From Croceicoccus sp. (GTDB lineage Bacteria; Pseudomonadota; Alphaproteobacteria; Sphingomonadales; Sphingomonadaceae): a stretch of 64,000 nt of DNA. The position numbers and the translations under genes are program-made. The stretch is from NCBI GenBank assembly GCA_002694745.1, contig NZMY01000036.1, forward strand, positions 16,600 to 80,599. Direction: 5' to 3'. Positions 11,501 to 20,400 of this stretch are shown here, one piece after another. The notes below the pieces were generated by a model. The model made no database searches and was not told the DNA's origin. It saw nothing but the letters and a program-made list of their open reading frames with translations. The stretch's first letter is position 1. Each line of letters begins with the position of its first letter.

Positions 11501-11577
11501 TCGACGGCGCGGTCACGCACAAGATCCATGGTGCGCAATGGCGCGGTAACAGGGCGCATGGGATCGGCTTCGGCCAT
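5524..11577 (-). CDS. druE: DruE, large SF2 helicase with DUF1998 (Druantia type III)
   Basis: This 2017-aa protein carries a DEAD/DEAH helicase core: Walker A SGTGSGKT at residues 131-138, DEAH at 263-266, and the helicase C motif YRQRVGRAGRRRQG near residue 1080. Cysteine clusters near 429-475 look zinc-binding. The DUF1998 signature occurs near 1580-1620, with SGGAGFAPQA and the Cys set CKEPGCVTGCSAC. Beyond about residue 1690 there is a further domain that resembles the PLD-like tail seen in some of these helicases. DruE is the shared helicase of Druantia defence systems. DISARM DrmA also combines a helicase and DUF1998, but it is shorter and comes with drmB/drmC, absent here. The gene starts two bases after druH. 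Confidence 0.9.
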   Translation of the reverse strand: MAEADPMRPVTAPLRTMDLVRDRAVEAVLSRSGINHPALVDEIRRQFGSTKVEDGALVREPVIEGAAPFVTDGRTFADCSGNLLHPEVIRAISSDTAGEYRFPPDAQPYRHQVEAWRHLTDEQRNSVLVTSGTGSGKTECFLMPLLHDLATESDAKGRLSGVRAIALYPLNALIASQKERLRAWTRPFGGKVRFGLYNGLTPDKLRASDMRHAEQAQDRETLRRDPPPILVTNVTMLEYMTIRRIDRPLIENSRGQLRWIILDEAHGYVGSAAAEIALLIRRVLLAFGVKASDVRFVATSATIGDGKDVTDDLRRFLQDISGAEADRIHVVTGAREPLMLPKADAEARAEPTLLADRDRLRANPAVQSFLREAEAGVVPLAKANSLLAPTGLPVPEILSAIADDGDRQRDPILPLRFHGFLRAVPGLWSCINPDCGKSPEGWPFGAVLPERSECCPSCSAPVLEINACRECGEPWLDCEERDGHLQPRYTPPVIDEFAALRDRESSEDMDNAPDPAREQGPIRPLYDGVRLAVGTRALDGCHQAHIDPKTGQRFDRAEEGTIVFHTHSPESCGACEASEGRLGDVLRPFRFGAPFLIGSAAPVMLEGVPRRPVNPQDKFAPPAEGRQLLSFTDSRQGTARFAANLQTNSERSFVRGHLYHAVQGSIAMSSEGDADVTALRSELAALEQAAAASPGILDELIAEKKRQLAAKLSPSLDGLSWPKMRERLAETEVVRKWMSEVWRLRDDRFGKDGAAFAEFLLMREFMRRPRRANTAETLGLARLRFDTIDRIATVPEVLRNNGRTIEDWHGLLYCMVDMVARANLAVRVLDADLHWITRLGWRKALLPFGEKKVAQNEVAWPVAGVAHASNLVMALEKALQMDRTDGADRAALNELLADAWAALSPLFYDPSRPGHALDFDKAHLAPVSQAWLCPVTGRVLPHTVLGLSPYGHREGVKPADKLATAITFPRLPMTFPRGNSLELIRAWLDDEPGVAELRKNGVWTNLNDQAALLAPYIRSAEHSAQQPAERLRRFEREFKDGEINILNCSTTMEMGVDIGSVSTVMMTNVPPALANYRQRVGRAGRRRQGFASSLTYTRDTPLEREAFAAPEIYLARSTRAPRVKLDSRRIVQRHVNALLLARWFAGEGGEALKVQVGDFFGCPQGIGAARPDVIPAEACLNWLDAPSTQTNLAADVAQLLHGTVLEGDATVFTAAREALDQARNGVVGEWDAMQAQAANAPPEGRGSIAYQLERLTKENLLSELASRNILPGHGLPTGVVQFVNADKAAADESDRTGDGSRGRRSFPSRTLDIAIRDYAPGAEVVVNGLVYSSAGVTLNWRRPADDAKASEIQSIKVFWTCVACGAADCSHVAPLQCPTCRSAIPLEAQRRFLAPSGFTVDMGEQPHADTDEVTYVEPEPEQIVARGAAWGAMANPLQGRLRASGEGLVFYSSRGGAGRLGYHVCLECGRAEPAAADGDGGAPMRDHQPLRGTQRNAAGVCPGTEKSFKITPPIALGCETLTDVAELQPANLASEGAALALVSALREALARRLGVEQGEMGLAIRRARGPLGQSTHSLFLFDRASGGAGFAPQAVALWELLLADARKILDCKEPGCVTGCSACVLTGDLHRQQEKVDRRVALDWAIEAIALGGSVDAEDLAHPAAILCRSVSDAVLSAVDQGARNLAIWCPPNTDAAGLADPWFSRFLRRLAERGVRIRLIVATKWLDQLDPASRLAVRDAVKAIGAELKTGDAPRFANGAVAIAAIDEAGGTSWASRDIGVAMPGEGWGQPQEVPIVAFPSERLPLGAAIDLERLLPPSSTAYVEIAKELDGPIAEFGKQFAALLVPKIRAAGGAGALQRVSYNDRYLQSPLTIRLMADGLASLCARLDAAQEGLPLTITTNRFKPNQRQPYSPEHDWEWEDDRRDILEDLMGRRGFDCDLDEGRAAHARTITLNFEAGKTVRVVLDQGFGPWRAPNFARFDFSDPADRQADKLDQYSVMIANRGASYAVVTNPAV

Positions 11578-11579
11578 GG

Positions 11580-14500
11580 TCAGGCACTCTCCTTGAGCCA
11601 GACTGCAAAAGCCTCGGCGAAGTAATTCGGAAAATTATGGGCGACGGTCTTGATATGGCGAACGGCAGCGGCATCGGGCGCCCAGCACCCGGTTGCCGCC
11701 AGCGCCGCTGCACATGGTGCATCCAGCGTATCGATGAACTGTTGGTTAAAACCTTGGGTGATGAAATAGGCGGGCAGCTGATCGGCCAATTTCCGACGAT
11801 ATCGGCCATAATAGGCGCCGCGAATACGGTGCGACGACCGGTTCAGGAACCGCTGCGAGACATCGGCGATATTGTCGGTTGCGTCAGATTCAAAGATTTG
11901 GGCCAGCAAGGGCTCGTGCTGGACCAAAGACCGCTGCGTCAACTTGACCGCTTCGATCGCCCTTTCCATCATCAGATCCGGATGCCCGGCCAACAGCCCT
12001 GTGATCCTGTCGAAGATTTCGCGGCTTGCGCCTTCCCAGCTTTTTCTCGGAAGCAGGCACCAGGCGAAGGGCAAGTCCCGCGACAGGCCCATGATCGCCT
12101 CGCGCTGATCGGGACGGGCATTCATGGCCATGCGCGTCAGCACATCCGGATATTGCGGAAGCAGTTCCAGAACCTTGAACGTCGCGGGAGGCAAACCCTC
12201 CAAAGCGCAGACCAGCGCGTTCAGCTCCTGCACCGCTTCTGACCCGCCATTCGAATCTGCATCGGCAAGCCATGCCTCGACCTGTGCCACCATCGTCCGG
12301 TAATCGTTGACGGCCATGGCCTTGCCCAGATCGGTCCCAGCCTCGGCAGGCGGTCCGACCAGCGTCAGGCAGCGCGGACGGGTCAGCACACGTGCGCCAG
12401 ACCGCAGATAGATCAGCCAAGGACCGCCAACGTCGGCGGGAAAGCTGACCGGTCGATGGTTGCTGTCGGACAGGAGGTTGTAGCTGCCGAAATCCACCTC
12501 GCGGCACGGGTCGGCCATGGGCCTGCCATAAAGATGCGCGCTTTCATCGACGACCCCTCGATCGGTGGTCAGCTGATCGCTGCGCCATTCGATGTTTAAT
12601 TCGAAAGGTCGAACTTCCCAAAAGTGCTGACCTCCATTCATACTGAGTGAGATCCACGCCTCAATCCCCGAAGGCATCAGCAAGCCGGCCAATTCCTTGC
12701 GCACCGACGCCAGCGGGAACTCGCGCTCGAACTCCCAGCTCAGTTCGGCAAGATGTGGCTTGCCGGGCTCGTTCAATTCCGCGACCAGTTCCATGCCGCC
12801 GCCATCGACCGCCAAGACGTCCGGCAGATCGGCCAGCGTCAACAATTCCGAAGTTGACACCAACTTGCCGTCCCATTGCGCCAAACCAGCTGGGCATGGA
12901 TACGCGATGGTCACAGCCAGATCGGGACCAGTTGGAAAGCGGATCGTCGCTCCAAATCGATTGGTCGCGGCCTTGGCTGCCATGGCCCTCCACTGAGAGT
13001 CATTTTCGCAAACGCGAACCGGCGCATCGGCATCGGGTATGACCTCGACACCCGCAAGGCCTGTCAGATCATATTGCAGGTTTGGCCCCAGGCCGGACCG
13101 CGCCAATTCGGCACCGGAAGGCAGGATGGCAATCCTGCGACGGTCGAGCAGAATATCGTCCTTGCGCCAGCCCAATTCGAAATGACCGACCGGCAAGACG
13201 CGCGGGGCCTGGCGCCACTGACGCGTGCCTGGCTCGCGGATCAGCAATTGACCGCCATCCGCCGCTGTCCGAAAATGAGGAGGGCCGACGAACAGATCGA
13301 CCGTAGCTTGCACCTCGGCCCAGCGGCACTCATTGCCAATCAAATCCATGCGGTGCGACCGGTCATTCGCCTGACCGCACCGAATGCGATAGCGATCGCC
13401 GCTCTCATCGGTCACAAAGGCACCGCCCTTGATGTGCCACAGCTGGCTCGCCCCGACACCCATGCCAAGCGGCTGCGCCTCTTCACCTGCGGTCGCCGTT
13501 ACTTTCCAGCCAGCGGGGACCTGCAGATACAGGGCCTCAGCCCGGAACTGGCCCGAACCCGATCCGATGATGCGCAAGCAACGCGGCGCCAGTTCCTCGC
13601 CTTCTTCACGCTCGGCGATCAGCAATTGTCCCCGGCGCGGCTTGCCGCCGGGCAGCGCGATACGGCTGACCCGCCGCTCCCCCGAACGCAGATCGAGTTC
13701 GAGTGTGGCGGCAAAGGGCACGGCATGCACACCATGCGCCATTCGCACGGACCGCGCCGACCATTGCTTGTCACCCTGCGCAGGCGGTTCGAACAGAGCC
13801 AGTTCGCCCGGCATATGACGGGCGAGATCACCGCTTGCAAAGGCCCGCAGTCGGCCGAAGGCCGGGTCGATCTGGGCCATGGCTTTGCTGTCAATCGCAC
13901 CATCTAATCGGATGCGCACGGCTTCGAACCAACCGTCATCGCCATATTGCAACAATCGGTCTGTTCCCACTGCGGCACCGGTGATGGCCTCGACCGCCAT
14001 AAGGCTGTCGACGAGCCTGTCAGCAGTCCGGTCGCCAATCGAAAGAGGAAGGGCCTCGCGCCAGCCCGGCTGATTAAGATCCAGCCAGATCGCAACGGGC
14101 TGTCCTGCCTCGGCTGCCTTGGGTTCGGCTTCTCGGCGGATGGTCACGATACTGAACGCCAGATCCGCGCATAGCTGGACGAAATCATTGTCGTCGAATG
14201 TCTGAGGCAGACGGCCGCGCACCTCTTCTGCGAGCGTCAGCGCTGTTTCCGCGTCCGCGGCAACATTGCCTAGCAGAGCGCCAACAATGGTGGTCAAGAT
14301 GCGGCTTGCCCAACCGCCTTCGCCCGATTCCACCGCCGCCGCCGGAAAACCGCCTTCGCGGGCCAATGTACCCAGATAGGCATGATTGGATAGCTTGATG
14401 ACAGGCCGGCCCCAAGCCTGAAGCCCACGGCGGGCGATGTCGCGGAGCATCCCCTGATCCGACTGCCCGGTCGTCCGGAAACCCAAGTCGCTTAGCAGTG

Positions 14501-14903
14501 GGCTCCAGCTGAGCCCGCCGCCTCGATAGGACCGCCTGTGCCATTCCGATGCCCAAAGGACGAACAGCGCCGGGTCATTCCCACTGGCCAAGGCATAGAT
14601 GCCCTGCCGGGTCGCCAGATAGGTCTGCAATTCCTGAAAGGCAGCATCATCGATGCGATAGGCGTAGAGCCAGCGCCCATCTGCAGGAGGCAGCCCGAAC
14701 TTTGCCCCTGGCGCGTAGGAGGGCGCCTGAACAGGCCGGTTGGCAATATCCTTCAGCTCTCGCCTCCGATTGATGATCTTTAAGCGCAACGGCCCGACCC
14801 ATGCCTCGGACAGCATGGTCAGCTCGCCTTCAATATAGTCCAGCTCGGGCAGATCATCGGCCTCGTCGATACGCGCCGACCATGCCAATCTAGCTTCGCT
14901 CAT
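11580..14903 (-). CDS. druH: DruH-like protein (Druantia type III)
   Basis: The 1107-aa protein has no domain I can name from motifs. It is mostly soluble, rich in Trp and Asp, with no membrane segment and no Walker motif. Its size, its place directly upstream of druE with a two-base gap, and the two-gene druH-druE make-up are those of Druantia type III, whose mechanism is not understood. The call rests mainly on genomic context and length rather than residues. The ATG (MSEARLAWSARIDEADDLPE) is 115 bases from the upstream WYL gene, the largest gap in the operon, so a secondary promoter could lie there. Confidence 0.72.
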   Translation of the reverse strand: MSEARLAWSARIDEADDLPELDYIEGELTMLSEAWVGPLRLKIINRRRELKDIANRPVQAPSYAPGAKFGLPPADGRWLYAYRIDDAAFQELQTYLATRQGIYALASGNDPALFVLWASEWHRRSYRGGGLSWSPLLSDLGFRTTGQSDQGMLRDIARRGLQAWGRPVIKLSNHAYLGTLAREGGFPAAAVESGEGGWASRILTTIVGALLGNVAADAETALTLAEEVRGRLPQTFDDNDFVQLCADLAFSIVTIRREAEPKAAEAGQPVAIWLDLNQPGWREALPLSIGDRTADRLVDSLMAVEAITGAAVGTDRLLQYGDDGWFEAVRIRLDGAIDSKAMAQIDPAFGRLRAFASGDLARHMPGELALFEPPAQGDKQWSARSVRMAHGVHAVPFAATLELDLRSGERRVSRIALPGGKPRRGQLLIAEREEGEELAPRCLRIIGSGSGQFRAEALYLQVPAGWKVTATAGEEAQPLGMGVGASQLWHIKGGAFVTDESGDRYRIRCGQANDRSHRMDLIGNECRWAEVQATVDLFVGPPHFRTAADGGQLLIREPGTRQWRQAPRVLPVGHFELGWRKDDILLDRRRIAILPSGAELARSGLGPNLQYDLTGLAGVEVIPDADAPVRVCENDSQWRAMAAKAATNRFGATIRFPTGPDLAVTIAYPCPAGLAQWDGKLVSTSELLTLADLPDVLAVDGGGMELVAELNEPGKPHLAELSWEFEREFPLASVRKELAGLLMPSGIEAWISLSMNGGQHFWEVRPFELNIEWRSDQLTTDRGVVDESAHLYGRPMADPCREVDFGSYNLLSDSNHRPVSFPADVGGPWLIYLRSGARVLTRPRCLTLVGPPAEAGTDLGKAMAVNDYRTMVAQVEAWLADADSNGGSEAVQELNALVCALEGLPPATFKVLELLPQYPDVLTRMAMNARPDQREAIMGLSRDLPFAWCLLPRKSWEGASREIFDRITGLLAGHPDLMMERAIEAVKLTQRSLVQHEPLLAQIFESDATDNIADVSQRFLNRSSHRIRGAYYGRYRRKLADQLPAYFITQGFNQQFIDTLDAPCAAALAATGCWAPDAAAVRHIKTVAHNFPNYFAEAFAVWLKESA

Positions 14904-15018
14904 TTTTGCTTTTCCGATGCCTCGATCACATTTTCGTTCGCGCAGACAGCCGGATCCCGTCCGCGTTCACTGCCTATCGAACATGCCAATATTTCGCTCG
15001 CACACACGACAAAACCGG

Positions 15019-16035
15019 TCACAGCGACTCCTCCGCCGCATCCAGCCTCTCTCGCATAATTGCGCGAAGTTCTGCCGGTCCCTCGATCACCAGATCGCCG
15101 CCCCAAGTGAACAGATGCTCGGCCATCTCCCGCAACCCGCCGGCACGGAATCGGATGATCAGCTCATCACCATCATCTTCAAAACTTTGGCTGGGATGGA
15201 ACCGCCAGCTGCGCGCGCGTGAAACGGCATGAGATCGGGCGCGCAGAATAACGTCGTGAGGTTCTTCCTGCCAGATCCCAAAACTGTTGGAGAGGAAGCC
15301 GTCGAGGCTCCACTCATCAGGGGCGCAACCCAGAGTTTCCGAAAGGCGAACATTGCTCATCCGGTCGAGCCGGAAGTTGATGGGCTCATTGTCGCGATCG
15401 GGAAACTTGCCGACGAGATAGGTGATCGGGCCCAACAGCAGACCATAGGGCACCACACGGCGCCATTTCGGTTCGGTCTTGCCATCGGCGAGGTAGTCGA
15501 ACTCCACGCAATAGCCGGCGAGGATCGCCTCCTGCATCATGTCTAGAGTTTCGGGCGGGACCTCAACCACAGGACCTGCCGTAACACGCGTGCGTTGCAG
15601 CCGGGCGAGCCCGTCGAGGTCAGTATCGATTTTGCGCTTTTCAGCGTTGTCGAGCGAAGCGAAGATCTTGCTTAAAAGGCTCTGCAGCAGTTCCGCATTG
15701 GGCGCGTTCTCTGCCTTACGCGCGTCGCATTCAGCACGTAGGGCTGCGACTTCGGCAGCATTAGGGCGGGTGTAATGCCGGCGCAGACTGTCGCGAATGC
15801 GAAAGCGCTTCTTCCGATCGTCCATCACTTCGTCCACGTCGAAATGATCAGCGACGACATTGCGCATGCGCTCGACCGTCCGGCGATCGACGCCAAGCTG
15901 CTCGGCCATCTCGTCCAGCGTCAGACCTTCGCTCGATGCCGCCAGCATATCGACCATGCTCAGCGTGCGATCGAGCTTGCCCATACGGCGTCCGGAGCCA
16001 ACTGCCCCCGCGCTTGCGCCATTAATTCCCCCCAA
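15019..16035 (-). CDS. WYL-domain transcriptional regulator
   Basis: The 338-aa protein has an N-terminal winged helix (LTLDEMAEQLGVDRRTVERM, about residues 38-57). A central and C-terminal WYL-type region follows: the segment around residues 178-205 (VEFDYLADG, then WRRVVPYGLLLGPITYLVG) matches the WYL fold, and a WCX-like tail (LIIRFRAGGLREMAEHLF) follows. Proteins of this family sense ligands, probably nucleic acids, and often control defence genes. It sits inside the operon, 49 bases after mcrC and 115 bases before druH, so it is likely an internal regulator of the island. The target cannot be read from the sequence. Confidence 0.88.
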   Translation of the reverse strand: MGGINGASAGAVGSGRRMGKLDRTLSMVDMLAASSEGLTLDEMAEQLGVDRRTVERMRNVVADHFDVDEVMDDRKKRFRIRDSLRRHYTRPNAAEVAALRAECDARKAENAPNAELLQSLLSKIFASLDNAEKRKIDTDLDGLARLQRTRVTAGPVVEVPPETLDMMQEAILAGYCVEFDYLADGKTEPKWRRVVPYGLLLGPITYLVGKFPDRDNEPINFRLDRMSNVRLSETLGCAPDEWSLDGFLSNSFGIWQEEPHDVILRARSHAVSRARSWRFHPSQSFEDDGDELIIRFRAGGLREMAEHLFTWGGDLVIEGPAELRAIMRERLDAAEESL

Positions 16036-16084
16036 AGTCTGCCCCCCGGCTGCGACCGAAATCGTCGTGACTGTTGCAGAGGCG

Positions 16085-17449
16085 CTATGCGGTTGAAACC
16101 CCTTGAATTCGGTTAACGTCCAAATCGGATCTATCTACCGTGTCCCCGCCGCTCAATTCTGCGGCAATAATGGCCGCAAGCTGCTGTGCAAAACGCTTCG
16201 GCTCGGAAATGTCGACGGTCGAGACCGCAAGCCTTTCCCTTCCCCGCGCCAGCCCGAAATCGTGCCGAGACTGTTGGTCAGCCCCTGGGACCGATGGATA
16301 GAGCAGCATCAGCCGGTCACACCGGTAGAGCCGCGCATAGGCCATCAGCTGATAGACGTCGCTCTGCTTCACACCGCGCTTGCGGTCGAAGGGATCGGAC
16401 GCCAGCTTCTTCCACTTCGTGTCGATGATCACACGCGCACGGCCAGTCGAGCGATCACGAAGAATAATGTCTGGCCGCGTCTGGAACAGGCTGGGGTGGC
16501 AATGCTCCCCTTCCCGCCAATGGCCGAGACAATATTCGAGGCCGCCTTGCGCCACGACCTCGATCCCCGGTTCACGCAATTGCTTGCGCAAGCCAGCGGC
16601 AACATAGGCCTCGAACAGATCGTTCATCGGGAACAACAGGGTAATACCGTCACTCCCTGCTGCCTGATGATGCGTGGCCTGCCATTCGCGTTTCAGGAAC
16701 AGCCTGGCCATGGCGAACAGGCTACGCCAGCGCCGGTTGCTGCGGTCGATCACCACACGGTCCCACCGGAGGCGCAAAGGTTGCACATCCGGCACGTCGG
16801 CCATCAGAAAGCGCAGTTCGGCCAGCCTGCGCTGGGTTTCGTAATGACGGGCATGGCGGTGCAGCATGATTGTGCAGGCCTTCATCACCCGCATCAGCGG
16901 CGTATCGGCCTCCAGACTGTCATAGCGGCAGGAAAGACGATCGGGTCGCACCGCGTTGATCGTGAATTGTCGCGCAACATCGAGCCTTCCGCGCAAGGCA
17001 GGCAGATCATCCTCGCGCGGATTATAGCGACGAGGCAGGCCGCGCCGCGCCTCGGCCAATAGGCGGTCAGCGAAGATGCGGACCAATATGTCGAGCAGCG
17101 TATGATCCTGCCGCGCTATCGCCGCCGCCTCGCCGTGCGAGATATCGAGGTCGAGCGCCACATCGAGCATATGGACAAGACGCGCCCTGACGCTGGCATC
17201 GCTTTCGCCGTCAGCGGGTTCGATCTTGGGAAGGATTTCCAGCGAACACCCCTGCCCCGCCAGAATGCCGACCGCCTGCCGCGCATGCAGATGACGGTTT
17301 TGCTCGACTAGGATGTTCTGCCCCTCGGCACCGCCCTTCGCATGTGAGCGCGCCGCGGCGAGCAGGCTGTTGGCCTGCGCGCGGGTAAAGCCCCCATCCC
17401 CCTTCCCGATGGGGAGCTTCTTCCACTCGTGAACGGTGCGATGGGCCAT
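16085..17449 (-). CDS. mcrC: McrC-like endonuclease subunit
   Basis: McrC is the nuclease partner of the McrB GTPase in modification-dependent restriction. The protein, about 454 aa from the chosen start, ends in a PD-(D/E)XK nuclease domain: TRPDIILRD followed by RVIIDTKWKKL, then QSDVYQLMAYARLY. The N-terminal part contains the McrC segment EILPKIE. The reading frame is open upstream to 17,536, but the ATG at 17,449 (MAHRTVHEWKKLPIGKGDGG) comes seven bases after the mcrB stop and avoids a long overlap, so I prefer it. Confidence 0.9.
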   Translation of the reverse strand: MAHRTVHEWKKLPIGKGDGGFTRAQANSLLAAARSHAKGGAEGQNILVEQNRHLHARQAVGILAGQGCSLEILPKIEPADGESDASVRARLVHMLDVALDLDISHGEAAAIARQDHTLLDILVRIFADRLLAEARRGLPRRYNPREDDLPALRGRLDVARQFTINAVRPDRLSCRYDSLEADTPLMRVMKACTIMLHRHARHYETQRRLAELRFLMADVPDVQPLRLRWDRVVIDRSNRRWRSLFAMARLFLKREWQATHHQAAGSDGITLLFPMNDLFEAYVAAGLRKQLREPGIEVVAQGGLEYCLGHWREGEHCHPSLFQTRPDIILRDRSTGRARVIIDTKWKKLASDPFDRKRGVKQSDVYQLMAYARLYRCDRLMLLYPSVPGADQQSRHDFGLARGRERLAVSTVDISEPKRFAQQLAAIIAAELSGGDTVDRSDLDVNRIQGVSTA

Positions 17450-17456
17450 GCCGCGC

Positions 17457-20400
17457 CTACTCGTCCCCGTCGTCGTCTGTCGGTGCCCCCTCCCCTTCAT
17501 CGGGCAGCGCGCCTTTGAGCAGGCGGTCATAGGCATCGGTCAGAAAGGTTTCGCGCACAGCCCAACTATCGCGTGCTTCACCCTGAATCCCGGGGGGCGC
17601 CTTCAGCACTGTCTTTTTTAGGAACCCGTCGCCCACGACCGAGGCAATGCGCGACCAATCCTCGAAGAAATATTCCTGAAGCAGCGGGATCACCTTGTCG
17701 CGCATGGTCGCATCAATCGCGCGCCTTTCCTTGCCGCCATCGCCCATGAAGAAAGCGTGGCCAATGCGATGGTCACGGTCGATCAGATATTCGATGCGTT
17801 CGTTGATGACCGTCAGAACCTTCGCCAGCGGAATGTCGCCTACCGCTCCGAGGCGCCAAGGCTCCGGCGCGATTTCCTCAAACCGGAAGCGGCGGCGAAG
17901 GGCCGTATCGAGCAAAGCAATCGAACGGTCCGCCGTATTCATCGTGCCGATGACATGCAGGTTCGAAGGCACGCCGAATTCACGCTTCGAGTAAGGCAGC
18001 CGCACCGTCAGCGCATTGGGCTGCCCCAATCGCTTGTCCGGCTCGAGCAACGTGATCAGTTCGCCGAAGACCTTGGAGATATTCGCACGGTTGATCTCGT
18101 CAATGATCAGCACATGCGGTTCACGCTCAGCACTCTCATCCTCGACTTCGCTGGCGGCCGCCGCATTCACGAGCCTCTCGATCTCGGCAATATTCAGCCG
18201 CGACTTGGGCAGCTCATAGACCGTGTCGAGGCTGAACCGCTTTTCGCTGATCTCGCGGACATCGACCCCTTCCGGGTCATCCCACAGCCAATGCACCTTC
18301 CGGCGGTGGCAATAGCGACCATCAGGCCGCGGAGCATATTCATACGGCCCCTCGACAACACCAATCGCGCGAAAGGCATTCAGCCCCTTCGAGACGATGA
18401 CGACATCGCCTTCCCGGATCCGGTTACGGAAGCGGTCAGGCGATTTGACGTCGCCATTCTGCACCGTCAGGTTCTCATCCGGAAATCGATCGTGCAGTTC
18501 GCGCAGTATCGCATCGCGGTCCCTGAACCTCTCGTCGGACCAATCGACATTCTTGAAGCCGAAGATCGCGTAGCCTTCCTCGAGACTATCCTCGAACACC
18601 CATTCCCATTCGGCCTTGCCCGCCTCACCCAGGGAAAGCTTGAAGACGCTGCGATCTTGAAGCGAAAACGCATCATCCGCCTTCATGACAGGCGCCGCAG
18701 CACGGTCGGCGATCCGGCGGAAAATCCCTGGCTCAGGCTTAAGTTCGAACCCACCCAAAGTCTGTCCGTCGGATGTGCCTGTCGTGGGACGTAACCCCTC
18801 TACGAAATCCTCGTAGCCGAAGTTCTGGTGGAAAGTGACAAACTCGATGCGCTTTTCCTTCACCAGCTCGCCATAGCGAGCCATCAAGGCTGCGCGGCCT
18901 TCGTCATTGTTGCCGTAATCCGCGTCGCCATCACACAGGCGCACAGCCTCCTGTGCCGTGCGGTAGGTTTTGCCAGTGCCGGGAGGACCATAGAGGATGA
19001 GATTGGTGGGTTTGGCCACGGAAAGTTCCTTCTTCGGCTTTCCGAAAAGACGGTCACGCCAGAATGGATCATTGAGAAACCAGTCGTAATCCTGATCTTC
19101 GCCCAGCAGCAGGAAGCGCCGCAGCAAGTCAGCCGATGGACGTTCACCTGGAGGTTTCAGGCCCCAGACCGGATCGGTGAATGTGTAGAAATACCAGACC
19201 CGGGCCTCGGCGGGCTCATCCCACTCCACGCCGATGTTTAATCCATCTTCGCTTTCGCGAACGATCCGACCCTTTGCGCGGATACGAATGGCCGAGACGC
19301 GTCCGCCATTCGCATCGAACGGCAGATCATGGGTCTGGTGGAAGTAATCGCGCAGAAAGATGTGATCGCCTGCGCGCATCTCTGCCATGCGCTTGTTGCT
19401 CGAGCTGCCGGTGTTCTCAAGCAGGCTGAATTCACCGCGCTCGATAAAGCGCGGAAGACCGTCCTCGTCGCCATATCGTGCGGTCACGATCCAGATCGGC
19501 GTTGGGTCCAGTTCACCGGCAGTGTCTTCAAGTGCCGAGCCGCAAGTTGACCAGATGAAACTCTGCACATCCCACAGATCGCGGGGGCGCCAGCCCCACT
19601 CGTCGCGCATGATGTCGAGTGTCTTTCGGGCCAAGGAATTTGCCTCGGCATATTCCTCTTCGCGCAGCGGCGCATTGGCAAACAGCGCCCTATGGCACAG
19701 GGCGCGAGCGAAGGTCTGGAACCTCTGGTAATTTATGCTGATCGCTTCGTCCGGTTGAGCAAGCGCCAAGGGGAGGCTTGCGAATATCCGGCTCTCTGCG
19801 AAAGGATTGCTGCCTGTCGCCGCCTCTTGCAACAGTGGCCAAACTGCGTGCAGAAATTGCCCAGCGAGCTGCGATGGATAACCGTCACCGGCGACAAGCT
19901 TGCCCATTGCTTCTTCAAGGACGCCTGGATGTGCTGTGCGAATAGTCTCGAGTATCCGCTGACGGGCGAAATGTTGAAGATGTATGTTGCGCTTGTCGCC
20001 AAGCAGGTCGAGCACCTGTGTGCCCAAATCGCTTGTGGAGACGCCGCGCTGCTTAAGCGCAGTGATCTCCTTCATTGTGTGAACCCGATGCGGATCGTCC
20101 TTTTCCCGCCATTCGTCGGATGAAAATCCACCGTTCCTTTCAAAGTCTGGGAACTGACTGAGGAACCGAGCCTTCAAACGATTGAGGTTCTGCCGATCAA
20201 GGCTCGCACCTCCAGTCTCATAATGGTCGAGAAGCAGCTGCAGATCCTCGCTGTTTCGCACAATAGCCATTGTAACCGGTTCGGGATCACTTCCACTGTG
20301 TTTCAGTCGAGGCGGCAAATTCGAATGCCGTGGCGCATTTGCTGCATAGGGCTGGAGTTCTACCGCCCCCGCAGTCAGCGGTTCAACCGTGCCTTCCAAC

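Noticed and set aside
5524..11577. DISARM DrmA as an alternative identity for the large helicase
   Set aside because: No drmB, drmC or DISARM methyltransferase is present, and the 2017-aa size with the adjacent 1107-aa protein fits Druantia III better.
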